The notes under the pieces: model-generated
Told to the model about the DNA's origin: nothing
The model's input: only the letters and a program-made list of their open reading frames with translations
The model's database searches: none
Assembly: GCF_029982035.1 (NCBI RefSeq)
Contig: NZ_CP104166.1
Location: 1,116,001 to 1,180,000 of the forward strand
Source of the DNA: Megaera polyxenophila
Lineage (GTDB): Bacteria; Pseudomonadota; Alphaproteobacteria; Rickettsiales; Rickettsiaceae
DNA length: 64,000 bases
Direction of reading: 5' to 3'
Position numbers and translations under genes: made by a program
Part shown: positions 26,958 through 36,359 of the stretch, in pieces
How the letters are laid out: every line of letters starts with the position of its first letter
Numbering within the stretch: the first letter of the stretch is position 1

Positions 26958-27001
26958 TTTGTTATAAGGCTGAATAATAATGCAAAGGTCATAATTTTAT
27001 A

Positions 27002-27403
27002 ATGTTCAAAAACCTAGTGCAGCTATATAGCTTAGTTGTGTGTTTAATAGCATCTATAGTAATGATGATAACTATTGGTATTATGCTTGGTAATGCGACG
27101 GATATTCTGTTACCGGAGTACAAATACATGAATCAGTTAGATAAATTTACTAGCAATGAGAAATATATTGATTCTCAAAAGCGGAGTGACCCTAGTAATA
27201 AGGAAAGTTGGCAAATAATTGATCCCAATTCACTAGTAGAAAAAAGACTTGCGGAGAGAGAAAGTTATATAAATAGAATTAAAGGCGATGCTATTAGCAC
27301 CGTAATTAATTGTATTACTTGGCTTATTACCGGTTTATTTTTCTTTGTAGTTCATTGGAGAATGTATAAGGGTTGTTCTGCATCAAATAATTTAAAGGGA
27401 TGA
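27002..27403 (+). CDS. Two-helix membrane protein of unknown function between yajC and secD
   Basis: A 133-residue protein with a hydrophobic segment near each end (about residues 8-32, LYSLVVCLIASIVMMITIGIML, and about 100-120, INCITWLITGLFFFVVHW). A hydrophilic central loop of about 65 residues separates them. I do not recognise a family. It sits 44 bases after yajC and 1 base before secD on the same strand, so it is probably co-expressed with Sec accessory subunits and may work with them (inference). Confidence 0.65.
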   Translation: MFKNLVQLYSLVVCLIASIVMMITIGIMLGNATDILLPEYKYMNQLDKFTSNEKYIDSQKRSDPSNKESWQIIDPNSLVEKRLAERESYINRIKGDAISTVINCITWLITGLFFFVVHWRMYKGCSASNNLKG

Positions 27404-27404
27404 A

Positions 27405-28958
27405 ATGAAAAGCATATCTACTTGGAAAATAGCATTAACCTTCTTACTTATCATTATTGCCACTCTCTATGTAATACCGAATTTTACTGAAAAAAAATAT
27501 AATTGGTTACCCGGGGATAAGGTAAATTTAGGCCTAGACTTACGTGGAGGATCTCATTTGTTGCTTGATGTTGACTTTGAAAGTTATTTAGATGGTGTCG
27601 GTCAATCAATTGCCGATAGTTTAAAGAAATATTTACGCCAGGAAAAAGTTGGGTACAAGACCCTAGTAATTGATAAAGCCAATATAAATTTTGAGATAAA
27701 ATCAGTAGATGATTTTACAGAGGTAAAAAAAATTGTTAAGAAGATCGATCCAAATCTTGATGTGGGTATTAACGGTAATATAGTAATAATTGGTTATGAC
27801 GAATATCAACTAAATCAATTGCAAGACAAGGTTATTGACCAGTCTATTGAAATTGTTAGAATGCGTGTTGATAACACTGGAACCAAAGAACCTATAATTC
27901 AGAGACAAGGGGTTAGAAATATTTTACTGCAAGTTCCTGGAGAAGATGACCCCGCAAAACTGAAAAATTTATTAGGGAAGACTGCCAAACTTACTTTTCA
28001 CCTAGTCGATGAAACGGCAAATATTGAAAAAGCCATACATGGTCATATTCCGAGCGGATCAATGGTGGTTAAGTCTGATGAGAGCGGTAAGCAGGAGCTA
28101 ATTATAATCAAAAAGAAAGTTATTGTTAGTGGAGATGAGTTAAATAATGCTTTTGTTTCTTTTAATAAGGACTCAATGCCTGCTGTAAGCTTTTCATTTA
28201 ACCATATTGGCGCAAAGAAGTTTGCTGAAGTAACCAGTAAAAATCGGGGCAAGAGATTAGCTATTGTTTTGGATGGAAAAATTCTTAGTACTCCGATAAT
28301 TAATGAACCAATTTTAGGAGGTGACGGTATTATTTCTGGTAATTTTACGATTGATTCTGCTTCTGAACTTGCGCTCCTACTTAGAGCAGGCGCACTTCCC
28401 ACTCAATTAAAAGTAGTAGAAGAGAGAACAATAGGTCCGAATTTAGGCGCAGATTCTATTGAATCAGGGAAAGTAGCTGCTTTAGCTGGATTTTTATTGG
28501 TGGTAGGTTTTATGGCTCTTTCTTATGGCATTCTTGGAATTTTTGCTAATATTACCCTTGTAATAGATTTATTTTTTATCCTAGCATTACTTTCAATGTT
28601 ACAGGCAACACTAACTCTACCTGGTATTGCGGGGATTATTTTAACAATAGGCATGGCAGTTGATGCAAATGTGCTGATTTACGAGAGAATTAGGGAAGAA
28701 GTGGCCAAGGGCTGTTCTAATTTATATGCTGTAAAAGTTGGTTTTGAATCAGCGTTTGCAACAATTATGGATTCAAATATTACTACATTAATTGCTGCTT
28801 TTTTATTATATACATTTGGGGTTGGAGCAACTAAAGGTTTTGCAGTGACTTTAACCATTGGAATTATTTCTTCAATGTACGGCGCATTAATCATCACAAA
28901 ACTGATGATAGACCTGTGGCTTAAATATAGTAAACCAAAAAGCCTGGGGTTAGCGTAA
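27405..28958 (+). CDS. secD: Protein translocase subunit SecD
   Basis: A 517-residue RND-fold membrane protein that with SecF supports late steps of Sec export. Features in order: N-terminal helix (about 8-24); LGLDLRGGSHLLLDV near 42-56; the large periplasmic region with IVRMRVDNTGTKEPIIQRQG near 150-170; VLDGKILSTPIINEPI near 287; and six helices from about 355 on, with GMAVDANVLIYERIREE near 417-433. Length is typical. It is the third gene of the yajC cluster; secF is elsewhere. Confidence 0.96.
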   Translation: MKSISTWKIALTFLLIIIATLYVIPNFTEKKYNWLPGDKVNLGLDLRGGSHLLLDVDFESYLDGVGQSIADSLKKYLRQEKVGYKTLVIDKANINFEIKSVDDFTEVKKIVKKIDPNLDVGINGNIVIIGYDEYQLNQLQDKVIDQSIEIVRMRVDNTGTKEPIIQRQGVRNILLQVPGEDDPAKLKNLLGKTAKLTFHLVDETANIEKAIHGHIPSGSMVVKSDESGKQELIIIKKKVIVSGDELNNAFVSFNKDSMPAVSFSFNHIGAKKFAEVTSKNRGKRLAIVLDGKILSTPIINEPILGGDGIISGNFTIDSASELALLLRAGALPTQLKVVEERTIGPNLGADSIESGKVAALAGFLLVVGFMALSYGILGIFANITLVIDLFFILALLSMLQATLTLPGIAGIILTIGMAVDANVLIYERIREEVAKGCSNLYAVKVGFESAFATIMDSNITTLIAAFLLYTFGVGATKGFAVTLTIGIISSMYGALIITKLMIDLWLKYSKPKSLGLA

Positions 28959-29274
28959 AATAATATTTTCCTGGTATCAGATGGTTGCTACTTCAGTTTG
29001 ATTGGTAGAAGAGCGTTAAAACCTACTTAAGTTATCTGTTACTAAAAAGTGTAAATTTTGCTATTATAAACTTATGGGGCGGTTACGTTGTATATACCGC
29101 ACTACATGATTGTTTATTGCTTAAAAATTGGGTAAGAACGCTTGGGGTAACCGTGCTTAATAATAATAAAACATAAAAACCTGATAAAAATTTCTGGACT
29201 TTATCTCAAGGCGAGTATATAAGAAACTAAAAAAAGCGTTAGTATAAGTAATAATTGCAGATAGAGAATTTTTA
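28959..29274. other. Noncoding spacer between secD and the CAT tRNA gene
   Basis: No coding frame of note was seen in these 316 bases. It contains a weak inverted repeat, GCGGT (near 29078) against ACCGC (near 29095), and no clear terminator. The right part should hold the tRNA promoter. Confidence 0.4.
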
Positions 29275-29351
29275 GGGCTTGTAGCTCAGTTGGTTAGAGC
29301 GCTCCGCTCATAACGGAGTGGTCGCAGGTTCAAGTCCTGCCGGGCCCACCA
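29275..29351 (+). tRNA. tRNA with CAT anticodon (Ile2 lysidine type or elongator Met)
   Basis: A 77-base cloverleaf with an encoded CCA end. The acceptor stem GGGCTTG pairs with CGGGCCC (two G-U pairs), the D-loop has AGCTCAGTTGGTTAGAGC, and the T-arm is GCAGGTTCAAGTCCTGC. The anticodon loop is CTCATAA, giving CAT, flanked by the CTCCG/CGGAG stem. CAT is shared by elongator Met and by Ile2, whose C34 becomes lysidine. The GGGC acceptor start resembles alphaproteobacterial Ile2, but I cannot exclude Met. It is not an initiator, since the anticodon stem lacks three consecutive G-C pairs next to the loop. Confidence 0.9.
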
Positions 29352-29429
29352 CCTGATATTTTTAGAGAGTTAAGATAAAGTTTCGTTTATCGACTTCCAG
29401 CTTCGCATAAAATCAACAAATTTAATTTC

Positions 29430-30521
29430 ATGCTAACCTCTCCAATTCTCACTAAATATTTAATGCGCCGATTTTCGTGGTATCTGTTCTTAACCTCTAT
29501 TGTGCTATTTGCGATTCTGGTTATTTCAGGTGCTTTTGGTATATTACAGAAATTTAAATCTGTGCATATTCAGTCTGAAGATTTCTGGCTTTTAATATTA
29601 CTGAAGATACCTTATCTATTTAACGAAATCAGTTCTATAATTGGTTTTATTAGTACTATATTGTTCTTAAGCTCTTTATCTATACATAATGAGTTAATAG
29701 TGATTGTCAGTAATGGAACTCCAGTGTGGCGGGTTTTTGCCGTACCAATTGTAATGAGCTTTATTTTTGGCATTATTATAGCAGCAATAATAAATCCTCT
29801 AGGAGCTTATGCTATGAGAGAATATGAAAGGATAGAGGCAAAATTAGACAATAGTCCTTTACATAATAACCTTATTATTTCTAAAACAGATATTTACTTC
29901 AGCGAAAAATACCAAGATACGAAACGCATAATTAAAGCAAAATCAATTGATATATCAACAAAATCCATTTCCGATATTACTATAATTGGGGTTGATTCAA
30001 AAAATGAATTAATACAGAGAATTGATGCCTCTTACGCAGAACTGGATAATAATCAATTTAAGGTTTACAATCCTTTAGTTACTACTCTTAATAAAAGCTT
30101 CAGGCTAAATGAACTATCTTTACAAACCAATTTATCAATCAATAGCTTGTTCCAAAGATTCACTGCACAAGAAATGGTTTCTATTTGGGATTTACCGGAA
30201 CTAATCAACAAATTGGTCAGTTCCGGGCTTCCAATTTTGAATTATCAAATCTATTTTTTTAAACAACTATTTAAACCACTTGCGACCCTTGCCATGGCAC
30301 TTTTAGCTTGCTGGTTTCTGAAATTTGACAATAGAAGTAATTCCGGTGTTAAAGATAAGGCGTTTATTGTTATTGTTGGAATTACCACTTATTTTGCATT
30401 AGAAATCAGCCTTCATATTCTGGCATATAGCGGACTTGCTCCAATGTTTGCAGTTTTATTGCCAGTTTCATTAATAATTCTAATCGGTAATTTTGTCATT
30501 TTACATTTTCATGAATCTTGA
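29430..30521 (+). CDS. lptG: LPS export permease LptG-like (YjgP/YjgQ family)
   Basis: A 363-residue protein with the family layout of three N-terminal helices (about 10-115), a periplasmic beta-jellyroll domain (about 130-265) and three C-terminal helices. In the Lpt system LptF and LptG form the permease that, with LptB, pulls lipopolysaccharide from the inner membrane. The start LTSPILTKYLMRRFSWYLF and the loop HNELIVIVSNGTPVWRV near 90-106 fit the family. A second family member, more LptF-like, is at 32524. The F versus G split is my inference. Confidence 0.82.
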   Translation: MLTSPILTKYLMRRFSWYLFLTSIVLFAILVISGAFGILQKFKSVHIQSEDFWLLILLKIPYLFNEISSIIGFISTILFLSSLSIHNELIVIVSNGTPVWRVFAVPIVMSFIFGIIIAAIINPLGAYAMREYERIEAKLDNSPLHNNLIISKTDIYFSEKYQDTKRIIKAKSIDISTKSISDITIIGVDSKNELIQRIDASYAELDNNQFKVYNPLVTTLNKSFRLNELSLQTNLSINSLFQRFTAQEMVSIWDLPELINKLVSSGLPILNYQIYFFKQLFKPLATLAMALLACWFLKFDNRSNSGVKDKAFIVIVGITTYFALEISLHILAYSGLAPMFAVLLPVSLIILIGNFVILHFHES

Positions 30522-30587
30522 TATACTCTATTTTTTAACAAATTGTTGAGAAAACGAGATATTAGATAATTAAGGGTATAACGGATA

Positions 30588-31637
30588 ATGATCAGGAAAT
30601 TTTTGGAATTTATTAATAGCTTTTCAGCAGATATTGCTATAGATCTTGGAACTGCAAATACCCTTGTTTATGTAAAAGGTAAAGGTATAGTACTAAATGA
30701 ACCTTCAGTGGTAGCTTTAATAGAACAAAACGGTACTAAAAAGCCTTACGCTTTCGGCCATGAGGCTAAAATGATGCTAGGGAGGACTCCGGCGGATATC
30801 GAAGCAAAAAGGCCGCTCAGGGACGGAGTGATAGCTGATTTTAAAGGAGCAGAGGAAATGATTAAGTATTTCATTCGCTCAGTAAGTGATAGGAGAACAT
30901 TAACCGGTCCAAGGATTATAGTATGTGTACCGTCTGGGTCAACTCCTGTAGAGAGACGTGCAATCCAAGAAGCTGCAGAGAGCGCTGGAGCACGCGATGT
31001 TTTTCTGATTGAAGAACCTATGGCAGCTGCCATAGGCGCTGGGCTGCCGGTTACAGAGCCTACCGGTTCCATGATTGTAGATATAGGTGGTGGTACTACA
31101 GAAGTTGCTGTTTTATCCTTAGGTGGAATAGTTTACGCAAAGTCGGTTAGAGTTGGTGGAGACAAAATGGATGAAGCAATTATTTCCTATATTAGAAGAA
31201 ATTATAATTTATTGGTTGGTGAATCTACGGCTGAAAAAATAAAAAAACAGATCGGTACAGCTTATGTTGCACCAAATAGCCTATTTCGAGAGGTTGAAAT
31301 TAAAGGGCGAGATTTAATTAATGGAATACCTAAAGAAATGTTATTAAATGAGCAACAAGTTTCTGAAAGTTTAATTGAACCTATTAGTCAGATAGTGGAA
31401 GCAGTAAAAATTGCCCTTGAATGCACTCCGCCTGAATTATCATCTGATATTGTAGATAAAGGGATAGTTCTAACAGGAGGGGGGGCTCTTCTGAAAAATT
31501 TAGACCATGTATTAAGAGAAGCTACGAAATTACCGGTATTTGTAGCTGATCAAGCTTTAGCTTGTGTAGCACTTGGTACTGGTAGGGTTTTAGAAGATTT
31601 TTCAAAATTAAAACATGTATTATTTAAACAAGATTAG
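30588..31637 (+). CDS. mreB: Rod shape-determining protein MreB
   Basis: A 349-residue actin homologue that forms membrane-associated filaments guiding lateral wall synthesis. Motifs: phosphate-1 SADIAIDLGTANTLVYVKGKG near 13-33; VVALIEQNG; VCVPSGSTPVERRAIQEAAESAGA near 106-129; phosphate-2 MIVDIGGGTTEVAVLSLGG near 162-180; adenosine motif GIVLTGGGALLKNLD near 292-306. Length is standard. mreC follows 2 bases later. It points to a cell that keeps elongation-type wall growth, in line with the Mur and FtsI genes at 52-58 kb. Confidence 0.97.
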   Translation: MIRKFLEFINSFSADIAIDLGTANTLVYVKGKGIVLNEPSVVALIEQNGTKKPYAFGHEAKMMLGRTPADIEAKRPLRDGVIADFKGAEEMIKYFIRSVSDRRTLTGPRIIVCVPSGSTPVERRAIQEAAESAGARDVFLIEEPMAAAIGAGLPVTEPTGSMIVDIGGGTTEVAVLSLGGIVYAKSVRVGGDKMDEAIISYIRRNYNLLVGESTAEKIKKQIGTAYVAPNSLFREVEIKGRDLINGIPKEMLLNEQQVSESLIEPISQIVEAVKIALECTPPELSSDIVDKGIVLTGGGALLKNLDHVLREATKLPVFVADQALACVALGTGRVLEDFSKLKHVLFKQD

Positions 31638-31639
31638 TT

Positions 31640-32512
31640 ATGGCTCTAGTTGAGAATAGGATAAGAACTAAAAATCATTTTATTGAATTAGCCAGATTTA
31701 CCTTATTTCTCTTTAAAAAGTTTTGTATTATATTCCTAATTTGCGGCTCTTCCTATTTGTTATATTTTCCTATAAAAACTATATCTAAGTCATCACTTGA
31801 AGTATACGGTACTTTACTATCTACGGGGTCTTTAATAGTTGATAATCTAATAGAAAATGTTGAATTATTATACAATAGATTATCTTATTTTCGTAATCTG
31901 GAGGCAGAAAATATAAAATTAAAACTGCAATTAGCCAGGATGACTGATTTAGAAAAAACTGCAATAAATGTTTTATCTGAAAATAATGAACTCCGGAAGT
32001 TACTAAAAGTAACAGATAGGGCGGAAAGTAACTATATAACTTCCAGGTTAGTAGGAGCAAATATTACGCCTTTATCTAGTTCTGCTGTGATTGAAGCGGG
32101 GGAGAATAACAAGGTTAAAGTAAATGATTTAGTAACAAATCAAGAGGGACTTGTTGGAAGAATTATAAATGTAAGTAATAATTATTCTTCCGTAATGCTA
32201 TTGAGTGATCCTAACTCGAGGGTACCAGTTATTACTTCATCTTCTAGAGAAAGAGGCATTTTAGCAAATCAGAGAAATAACATGTTATTAATTTATCTTC
32301 CAGAAGAACATAAAGCAGAAGTGGGTGAATTAGTATATACTTCCGGGGATGGTAAAATCTACCCTTATGGCATTTTGGTAGGGAAAGTTTACAAAATTAA
32401 TAATGATGGAGTTTTTGTAAAATTAAGCACAAATCTTAACAATCTGGATTTTGTAACTATAGAATCAATATCGCATGGCCACTTTAACTTCCCTCTAAGT
32501 GAAACAAATTAA
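31640..32512 (+). CDS. mreC: Rod shape-determining protein MreC
   Basis: A 290-residue periplasmic scaffold with one N-terminal membrane helix (FCIIFLICGSSYLLYF, about 27-43). A coiled coil of about 75-120 (LEAENIKLKLQLARM, NVLSENNELRKLL) and the MreC beta domain follow (LVTNQEGLVGRIINVSNNYSSVMLLSDPNSRVPV). It links MreB to the wall synthases and sits directly after mreB, as usual. mreD was not found beside it; lptF comes next, 11 bases on. Confidence 0.94.
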   Translation: MALVENRIRTKNHFIELARFTLFLFKKFCIIFLICGSSYLLYFPIKTISKSSLEVYGTLLSTGSLIVDNLIENVELLYNRLSYFRNLEAENIKLKLQLARMTDLEKTAINVLSENNELRKLLKVTDRAESNYITSRLVGANITPLSSSAVIEAGENNKVKVNDLVTNQEGLVGRIINVSNNYSSVMLLSDPNSRVPVITSSSRERGILANQRNNMLLIYLPEEHKAEVGELVYTSGDGKIYPYGILVGKVYKINNDGVFVKLSTNLNNLDFVTIESISHGHFNFPLSETN

Positions 32513-32523
32513 ATAATTTTTTA

Positions 32524-33603
32524 ATGTTAATTTATAAAAAATACATTGCAAAAACTATCCTATACCCTTTTATAGCGTTAAGTTTTGTGCTAACTAGCCT
32601 AGTGTGGATTACGCAGATATTGAAGTTATTATATCTATTAGAGAAAGGAGTAAAATTAATTGATTTTCTAAGCCTAATTATTCTTATAATACCTTCGATA
32701 TTTTTTATGATTTCCCCTTTTATTTCTGTGTTAGCAGTAATATATATTTATAGCAAGCTACAAGAAAATAGACAACTAATCATACTTAGAATAGCTGGCC
32801 TTAGTAATTTTTCCCTGGCAAAGCCGGCACTTCTTATTGTTATTTGCATAACTATGGTTTCTTACTATATATCTTTATATTTAATGCCTTTGTCTTATAG
32901 TAAATTAAAAGATGATCTTAATAATTTTCGCCAAAATTATGTATCAACAAATATCATTGAGGCAAAAACGTTTAACCAAATATCCAAAAATTTTACACTT
33001 TACCTCGATAAAAAAAATGCAGACGGTACTTTGGAAGGGGTAATTTTATTTGATAATAGAATTCCGAAAGATCGTACAGTTTTGTTTGCTAAAACTGGTA
33101 AAATAATAACACACGATAGTATACCATTGTTTGAATTAAGGCAAGGTTTTAGACAATCTTTTGATAATAATCAGAACATAACAAAATTATATTTTGATCA
33201 GTTGTTAATAGCGATTAAAAATGATGATCCTGATAAAAATGATCGTAGTAAAACAAGTTTAGAGCTTTATGTACCAGAGATGTTACACCCTATTAATAAT
33301 TTACCTGAGGAAAGCAAGAAGAGGTTAATTGTAGACGGTCATCAGAGGTTAATTTGGCCTTTATTTAATTATGCTCTAGTGCTTTTAGCACTAAGTATGT
33401 TTCTCACTACGAATAAGGATAGTAGGAAGTCTAACATTAGGCAAATGATTTATACTTTTTGGCCTCTGGTAATAGTTGCTTACTTTCACTTTACTTTACA
33501 AAAAGCTGCTTATAAAGAAGCTATATATATTTTTGCCTGTTACCTAAACATATTCCTTTGTATAGTTTTCAGTATTTGGAAAATTAACAAATCGACTATA
33601 TGA
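32524..33603 (+). CDS. lptF: LPS export permease LptF-like (YjgP/YjgQ family)
   Basis: A 359-residue YjgP/YjgQ-family permease: helices at about 10-35, 50-75 and 100-120, a periplasmic domain of about 130-260, and three C-terminal helices from about 278. The N-terminus YKKYIAKTILYPFIALSFVLTSLVWITQ and the loop QENRQLIILRIAGLSNFSLAKPAL near 88-110 are typical of LptF. With the gene at 29430 and an LptB not in the window, it would form the lipopolysaccharide extractor. The stop codon overlaps the ubiD start (ATGA). Confidence 0.85.
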   Translation: MLIYKKYIAKTILYPFIALSFVLTSLVWITQILKLLYLLEKGVKLIDFLSLIILIIPSIFFMISPFISVLAVIYIYSKLQENRQLIILRIAGLSNFSLAKPALLIVICITMVSYYISLYLMPLSYSKLKDDLNNFRQNYVSTNIIEAKTFNQISKNFTLYLDKKNADGTLEGVILFDNRIPKDRTVLFAKTGKIITHDSIPLFELRQGFRQSFDNNQNITKLYFDQLLIAIKNDDPDKNDRSKTSLELYVPEMLHPINNLPEESKKRLIVDGHQRLIWPLFNYALVLLALSMFLTTNKDSRKSNIRQMIYTFWPLVIVAYFHFTLQKAAYKEAIYIFACYLNIFLCIVFSIWKINKSTI

Positions 33604-35069
33604 TCTTTAAAGATTTGCCTGCTTTCTTAGAATATTTAGAGAAAAATAACCATTTAAAAAGAATTAAAGAAGTAGTATCAACACAGCTTGAGGTAACAGA
33701 AATCAGTAAGCGGTTTTTACATAATAATGGTCCTGCATTGCTCTTTGAAAATGTTATTAAGGAAGATGGTAAAAAATCTAAATTCCCAATTGTTACTAAT
33801 TTATATGCTCATCCCCAGAGAATAAGCTGGGCTCTGGGTTTAAACTCGCAATCAGAGCTTCGCCAATTCGGGAAATTACTAGCCTTTTTGAAGAATCCGG
33901 AACCGCCATCTTCTATTAAAGAAACATTCTCTATGTTACCGATTGCAAAAAGAATATTATCGATGTCCCCTAAAAATGTAAAAAAAGCAGTATGCCAGGA
34001 GGTTGTTATTCTAGAACCGGATTTAAACATTTTGCCGATTCAAAAATGTTGGCCACTTGACGTAAGTCCTTTAATTACTTGGCCTTTAATTATTACAAAA
34101 GGTACTGGCAGTGATAAAACAGATAGTTATAATCTCGGCGTATATCGGTTGCAAGTAGTAGGCAAAGATAAACTTATCATGCGTTGGCTTAAAATGAGAG
34201 GGGGAGCTGCACATCATACTAAATGGCAAAACCTAAAAGAACCTATGCCGGCTGCTGCTGTAATTGGAGCAAATCCAACTTTAACTCTCGCCGCTGTTAT
34301 GCCAATTCCAAATACTATGTCTGAATATAATTTTGCCGGTTTGTTGCAAAGTAGTTCTATTGAACTAGTACAGTGTAAAACTATTGATTTAAAAGTACCG
34401 GCTAATGCTGAAATTATTTTAGAAGGCTATGTAAGTTTAGATGAATACTTGCCGGAAGGGCCATTTGGGGATCATACAGGTTATTATAATGACGTTGAAT
34501 TGTTTCCAGTATTCAAAATTAAAGCCATAACAATGCGGAAAAATCCTGTTTATTTAAGCACCTATACCGGTAAACCGCCTGATGAGCCCTCCGTCTTGGG
34601 CGAAGCATTAAATGAAATATTTATACCTTTAATTCAGAATCAATTTCCAGAAATCGTGGATTTTTGGCTTCCTCCTGAAGGTTGTTCTTATAGAATAGGA
34701 GTTATTTCTATAAGAAAAACTTATCCCGGGCAAGCAAAACGAATTATGATGGGTATATGGTCTTTCTTGCAGCAATTTATGTATACAAAATACATTATCA
34801 TTGTAGATGATGACATAGATGTTCGCAATTGGTCGGAAGTTATGTGGGCAGTGGCTACCAGGACCGATGCAAAGCGTGATTTTACTTTTATTGAAAACTC
34901 CCCTATCGATTATCTGGACTTTGCTTCTCCTATGTCTGGCCTTGGAAGTAAATTAGGTATCGATGCTACAAATAAGATCACACCAGAAACTTCAAGGCAG
35001 TGGGGAGAAAAAATTAAAATGAATGACGAAATTATAAAGAAAGTGGATAAGATATGGCCTTTTCTGTAG
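33600..35069 (+). CDS. ubiD: UbiD family 3-octaprenyl-4-hydroxybenzoate decarboxylase
   Basis: A 489-residue prenylated-FMN-dependent decarboxylase for ubiquinone synthesis. Motifs: FKDLPAFLEYLEKNNHLKRIKE at the N-terminus; YNLGVYRLQVVGKDKLIMRWLKMRGG-type core near 177-200; LPEGPFGDHTGYYND near 281-295, holding acid residues of the active site; YLSTYTGKPPDEPS near 315; and IIVDDDIDVRNWSEVMWA near 400-417. Length is right for UbiD. It overlaps lptF by 4 bases. No ubiX, whose product makes the cofactor, is visible nearby. Confidence 0.94.
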   Translation: MIFKDLPAFLEYLEKNNHLKRIKEVVSTQLEVTEISKRFLHNNGPALLFENVIKEDGKKSKFPIVTNLYAHPQRISWALGLNSQSELRQFGKLLAFLKNPEPPSSIKETFSMLPIAKRILSMSPKNVKKAVCQEVVILEPDLNILPIQKCWPLDVSPLITWPLIITKGTGSDKTDSYNLGVYRLQVVGKDKLIMRWLKMRGGAAHHTKWQNLKEPMPAAAVIGANPTLTLAAVMPIPNTMSEYNFAGLLQSSSIELVQCKTIDLKVPANAEIILEGYVSLDEYLPEGPFGDHTGYYNDVELFPVFKIKAITMRKNPVYLSTYTGKPPDEPSVLGEALNEIFIPLIQNQFPEIVDFWLPPEGCSYRIGVISIRKTYPGQAKRIMMGIWSFLQQFMYTKYIIIVDDDIDVRNWSEVMWAVATRTDAKRDFTFIENSPIDYLDFASPMSGLGSKLGIDATNKITPETSRQWGEKIKMNDEIIKKVDKIWPFL

Positions 35070-35117
35070 TTGTTAACTATTTTTTATAAGGCTAGTTATT
35101 TCTAATAAGTGATTCAA

Positions 35118-36359
35118 TTAATGGCTTTTACGTTTTTGGGAGAATTTATAGATTACCAAGAAAGCCACCAGGGCAGAAAAGGCTATATATATTATAGGGA
35201 ACAGCATAATTTTATACTTATTCATAAAATATAAAGAAATGTACGCCGCTGTTCCAGACATTAGCATTGAGCCTATAGTATGACCAAGGCTAATACCTCT
35301 GTAACGTTCGTTTACTGAGAATGCTTTGATAATTATTCCATGTGCTAAAGCGTTAAACGGCGCAACCGATATAGCTAGAATAATTGTAGAAATTAATGCT
35401 AAGTTCATTAGTTGATAATAAATGGCTATTCCTAATAATCCACTTGCGGTTAACGTAAGCAATAGACTTATCTTTACAACGATCATTTCCCCGATTTTAT
35501 CGGCCAAAAAACCTGCAATTGGCATTGAAACTCCAAATATAAAAACTATAAAAATAGAGAAACTGGTTATAATTGTGCTAGTAGCTGGAATAACTATCGG
35601 TAGATATTGTCTCATAAAAATAATAGATAACTGATAAGTAACGCCAAATCCTCCGGCAAGCAATATGGTCATGAACAGCGTTAAGCTATGGTGTTTGATA
35701 AATGGAACTAACTTATCAATTTCAATTTTTTGTTCTGCAGAGCTTGTAAAGTCAGGGGTTTCAGTTAAAAATTTTCTACAGTAAATGGTAAGAAACGCAA
35801 GCGGAAGCGATAAAATAAATGGTATGCGCCAAGCCCAATTGGGAAATAGCGAGGAGTTAAAAAGATTGGTAACTGCAATACCTAATAGTAATCCAAATAC
35901 CCCGGAAGTCCTAGTAATTGCTGAGGCCGTATAATGATATTTCTTTCCTAGATGCTCAATAACATAAATAGCAGCTCCATCATATTCTCCCCCCACGAAA
36001 AAACCTTGCATAAATCTGCAGATAATCAGAATATAAGCAGCAGTTACTCCTATGCTGTTAAAATCAGGGAGGATACCTATGGTAAAAGTCGGAATAGCGA
36101 TGCCAATTATTGTAATACGAAGAGAGATTAACCTACCATAAAAATCTCCTATAAAACTGAATATTAATGATCCTAAAGGCTTCGAAATATAGGAAATTGC
36201 ATAAATTCCAAATACATACATAAGACTTTGAATTTTTTCTAATTCCGGAAAAAATTTAAGGGCTATTATGGCAGCAGAAAAACCATATAGGTTATAGTCA
36301 TAGTACTCAACTATGGTACCTAGAAATGCACCGATTATTTTCTTTTTTTCTTTTCTCAC
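35118..36359 (-). CDS. MFS transporter, MHS (ProP-like proline/betaine) type
   Basis: A 413-residue twelve-helix major facilitator. The N-terminus IIGAFLGTIVEYYDYNLYGFSA and the loop GDFYGRLISLRITIIGIAIPT match the metabolite:H+ symporter branch that includes ProP. IPFILSLPLAFLTIYCRKFLTETPDF follows helix 6, and IAGFLADKIGEM sits after helix 8. Substrate is unknown; rickettsiae carry many ProP-like paralogues that import host metabolites. Start is GTG (36357-36359), placed directly after the gmk stop with no gap, so translation is likely coupled. Confidence 0.85.
   Translation of the reverse strand: MRKEKKKIIGAFLGTIVEYYDYNLYGFSAAIIALKFFPELEKIQSLMYVFGIYAISYISKPLGSLIFSFIGDFYGRLISLRITIIGIAIPTFTIGILPDFNSIGVTAAYILIICRFMQGFFVGGEYDGAAIYVIEHLGKKYHYTASAITRTSGVFGLLLGIAVTNLFNSSLFPNWAWRIPFILSLPLAFLTIYCRKFLTETPDFTSSAEQKIEIDKLVPFIKHHSLTLFMTILLAGGFGVTYQLSIIFMRQYLPIVIPATSTIITSFSIFIVFIFGVSMPIAGFLADKIGEMIVVKISLLLTLTASGLLGIAIYYQLMNLALISTIILAISVAPFNALAHGIIIKAFSVNERYRGISLGHTIGSMLMSGTAAYISLYFMNKYKIMLFPIIYIAFSALVAFLVIYKFSQKRKSH

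Noticed and set aside
30522..30587. Promoter directly before mreB
   Set aside because: Candidate boxes (TTGTTG and ATAATT) are too weak to support in such AT-rich sequence.
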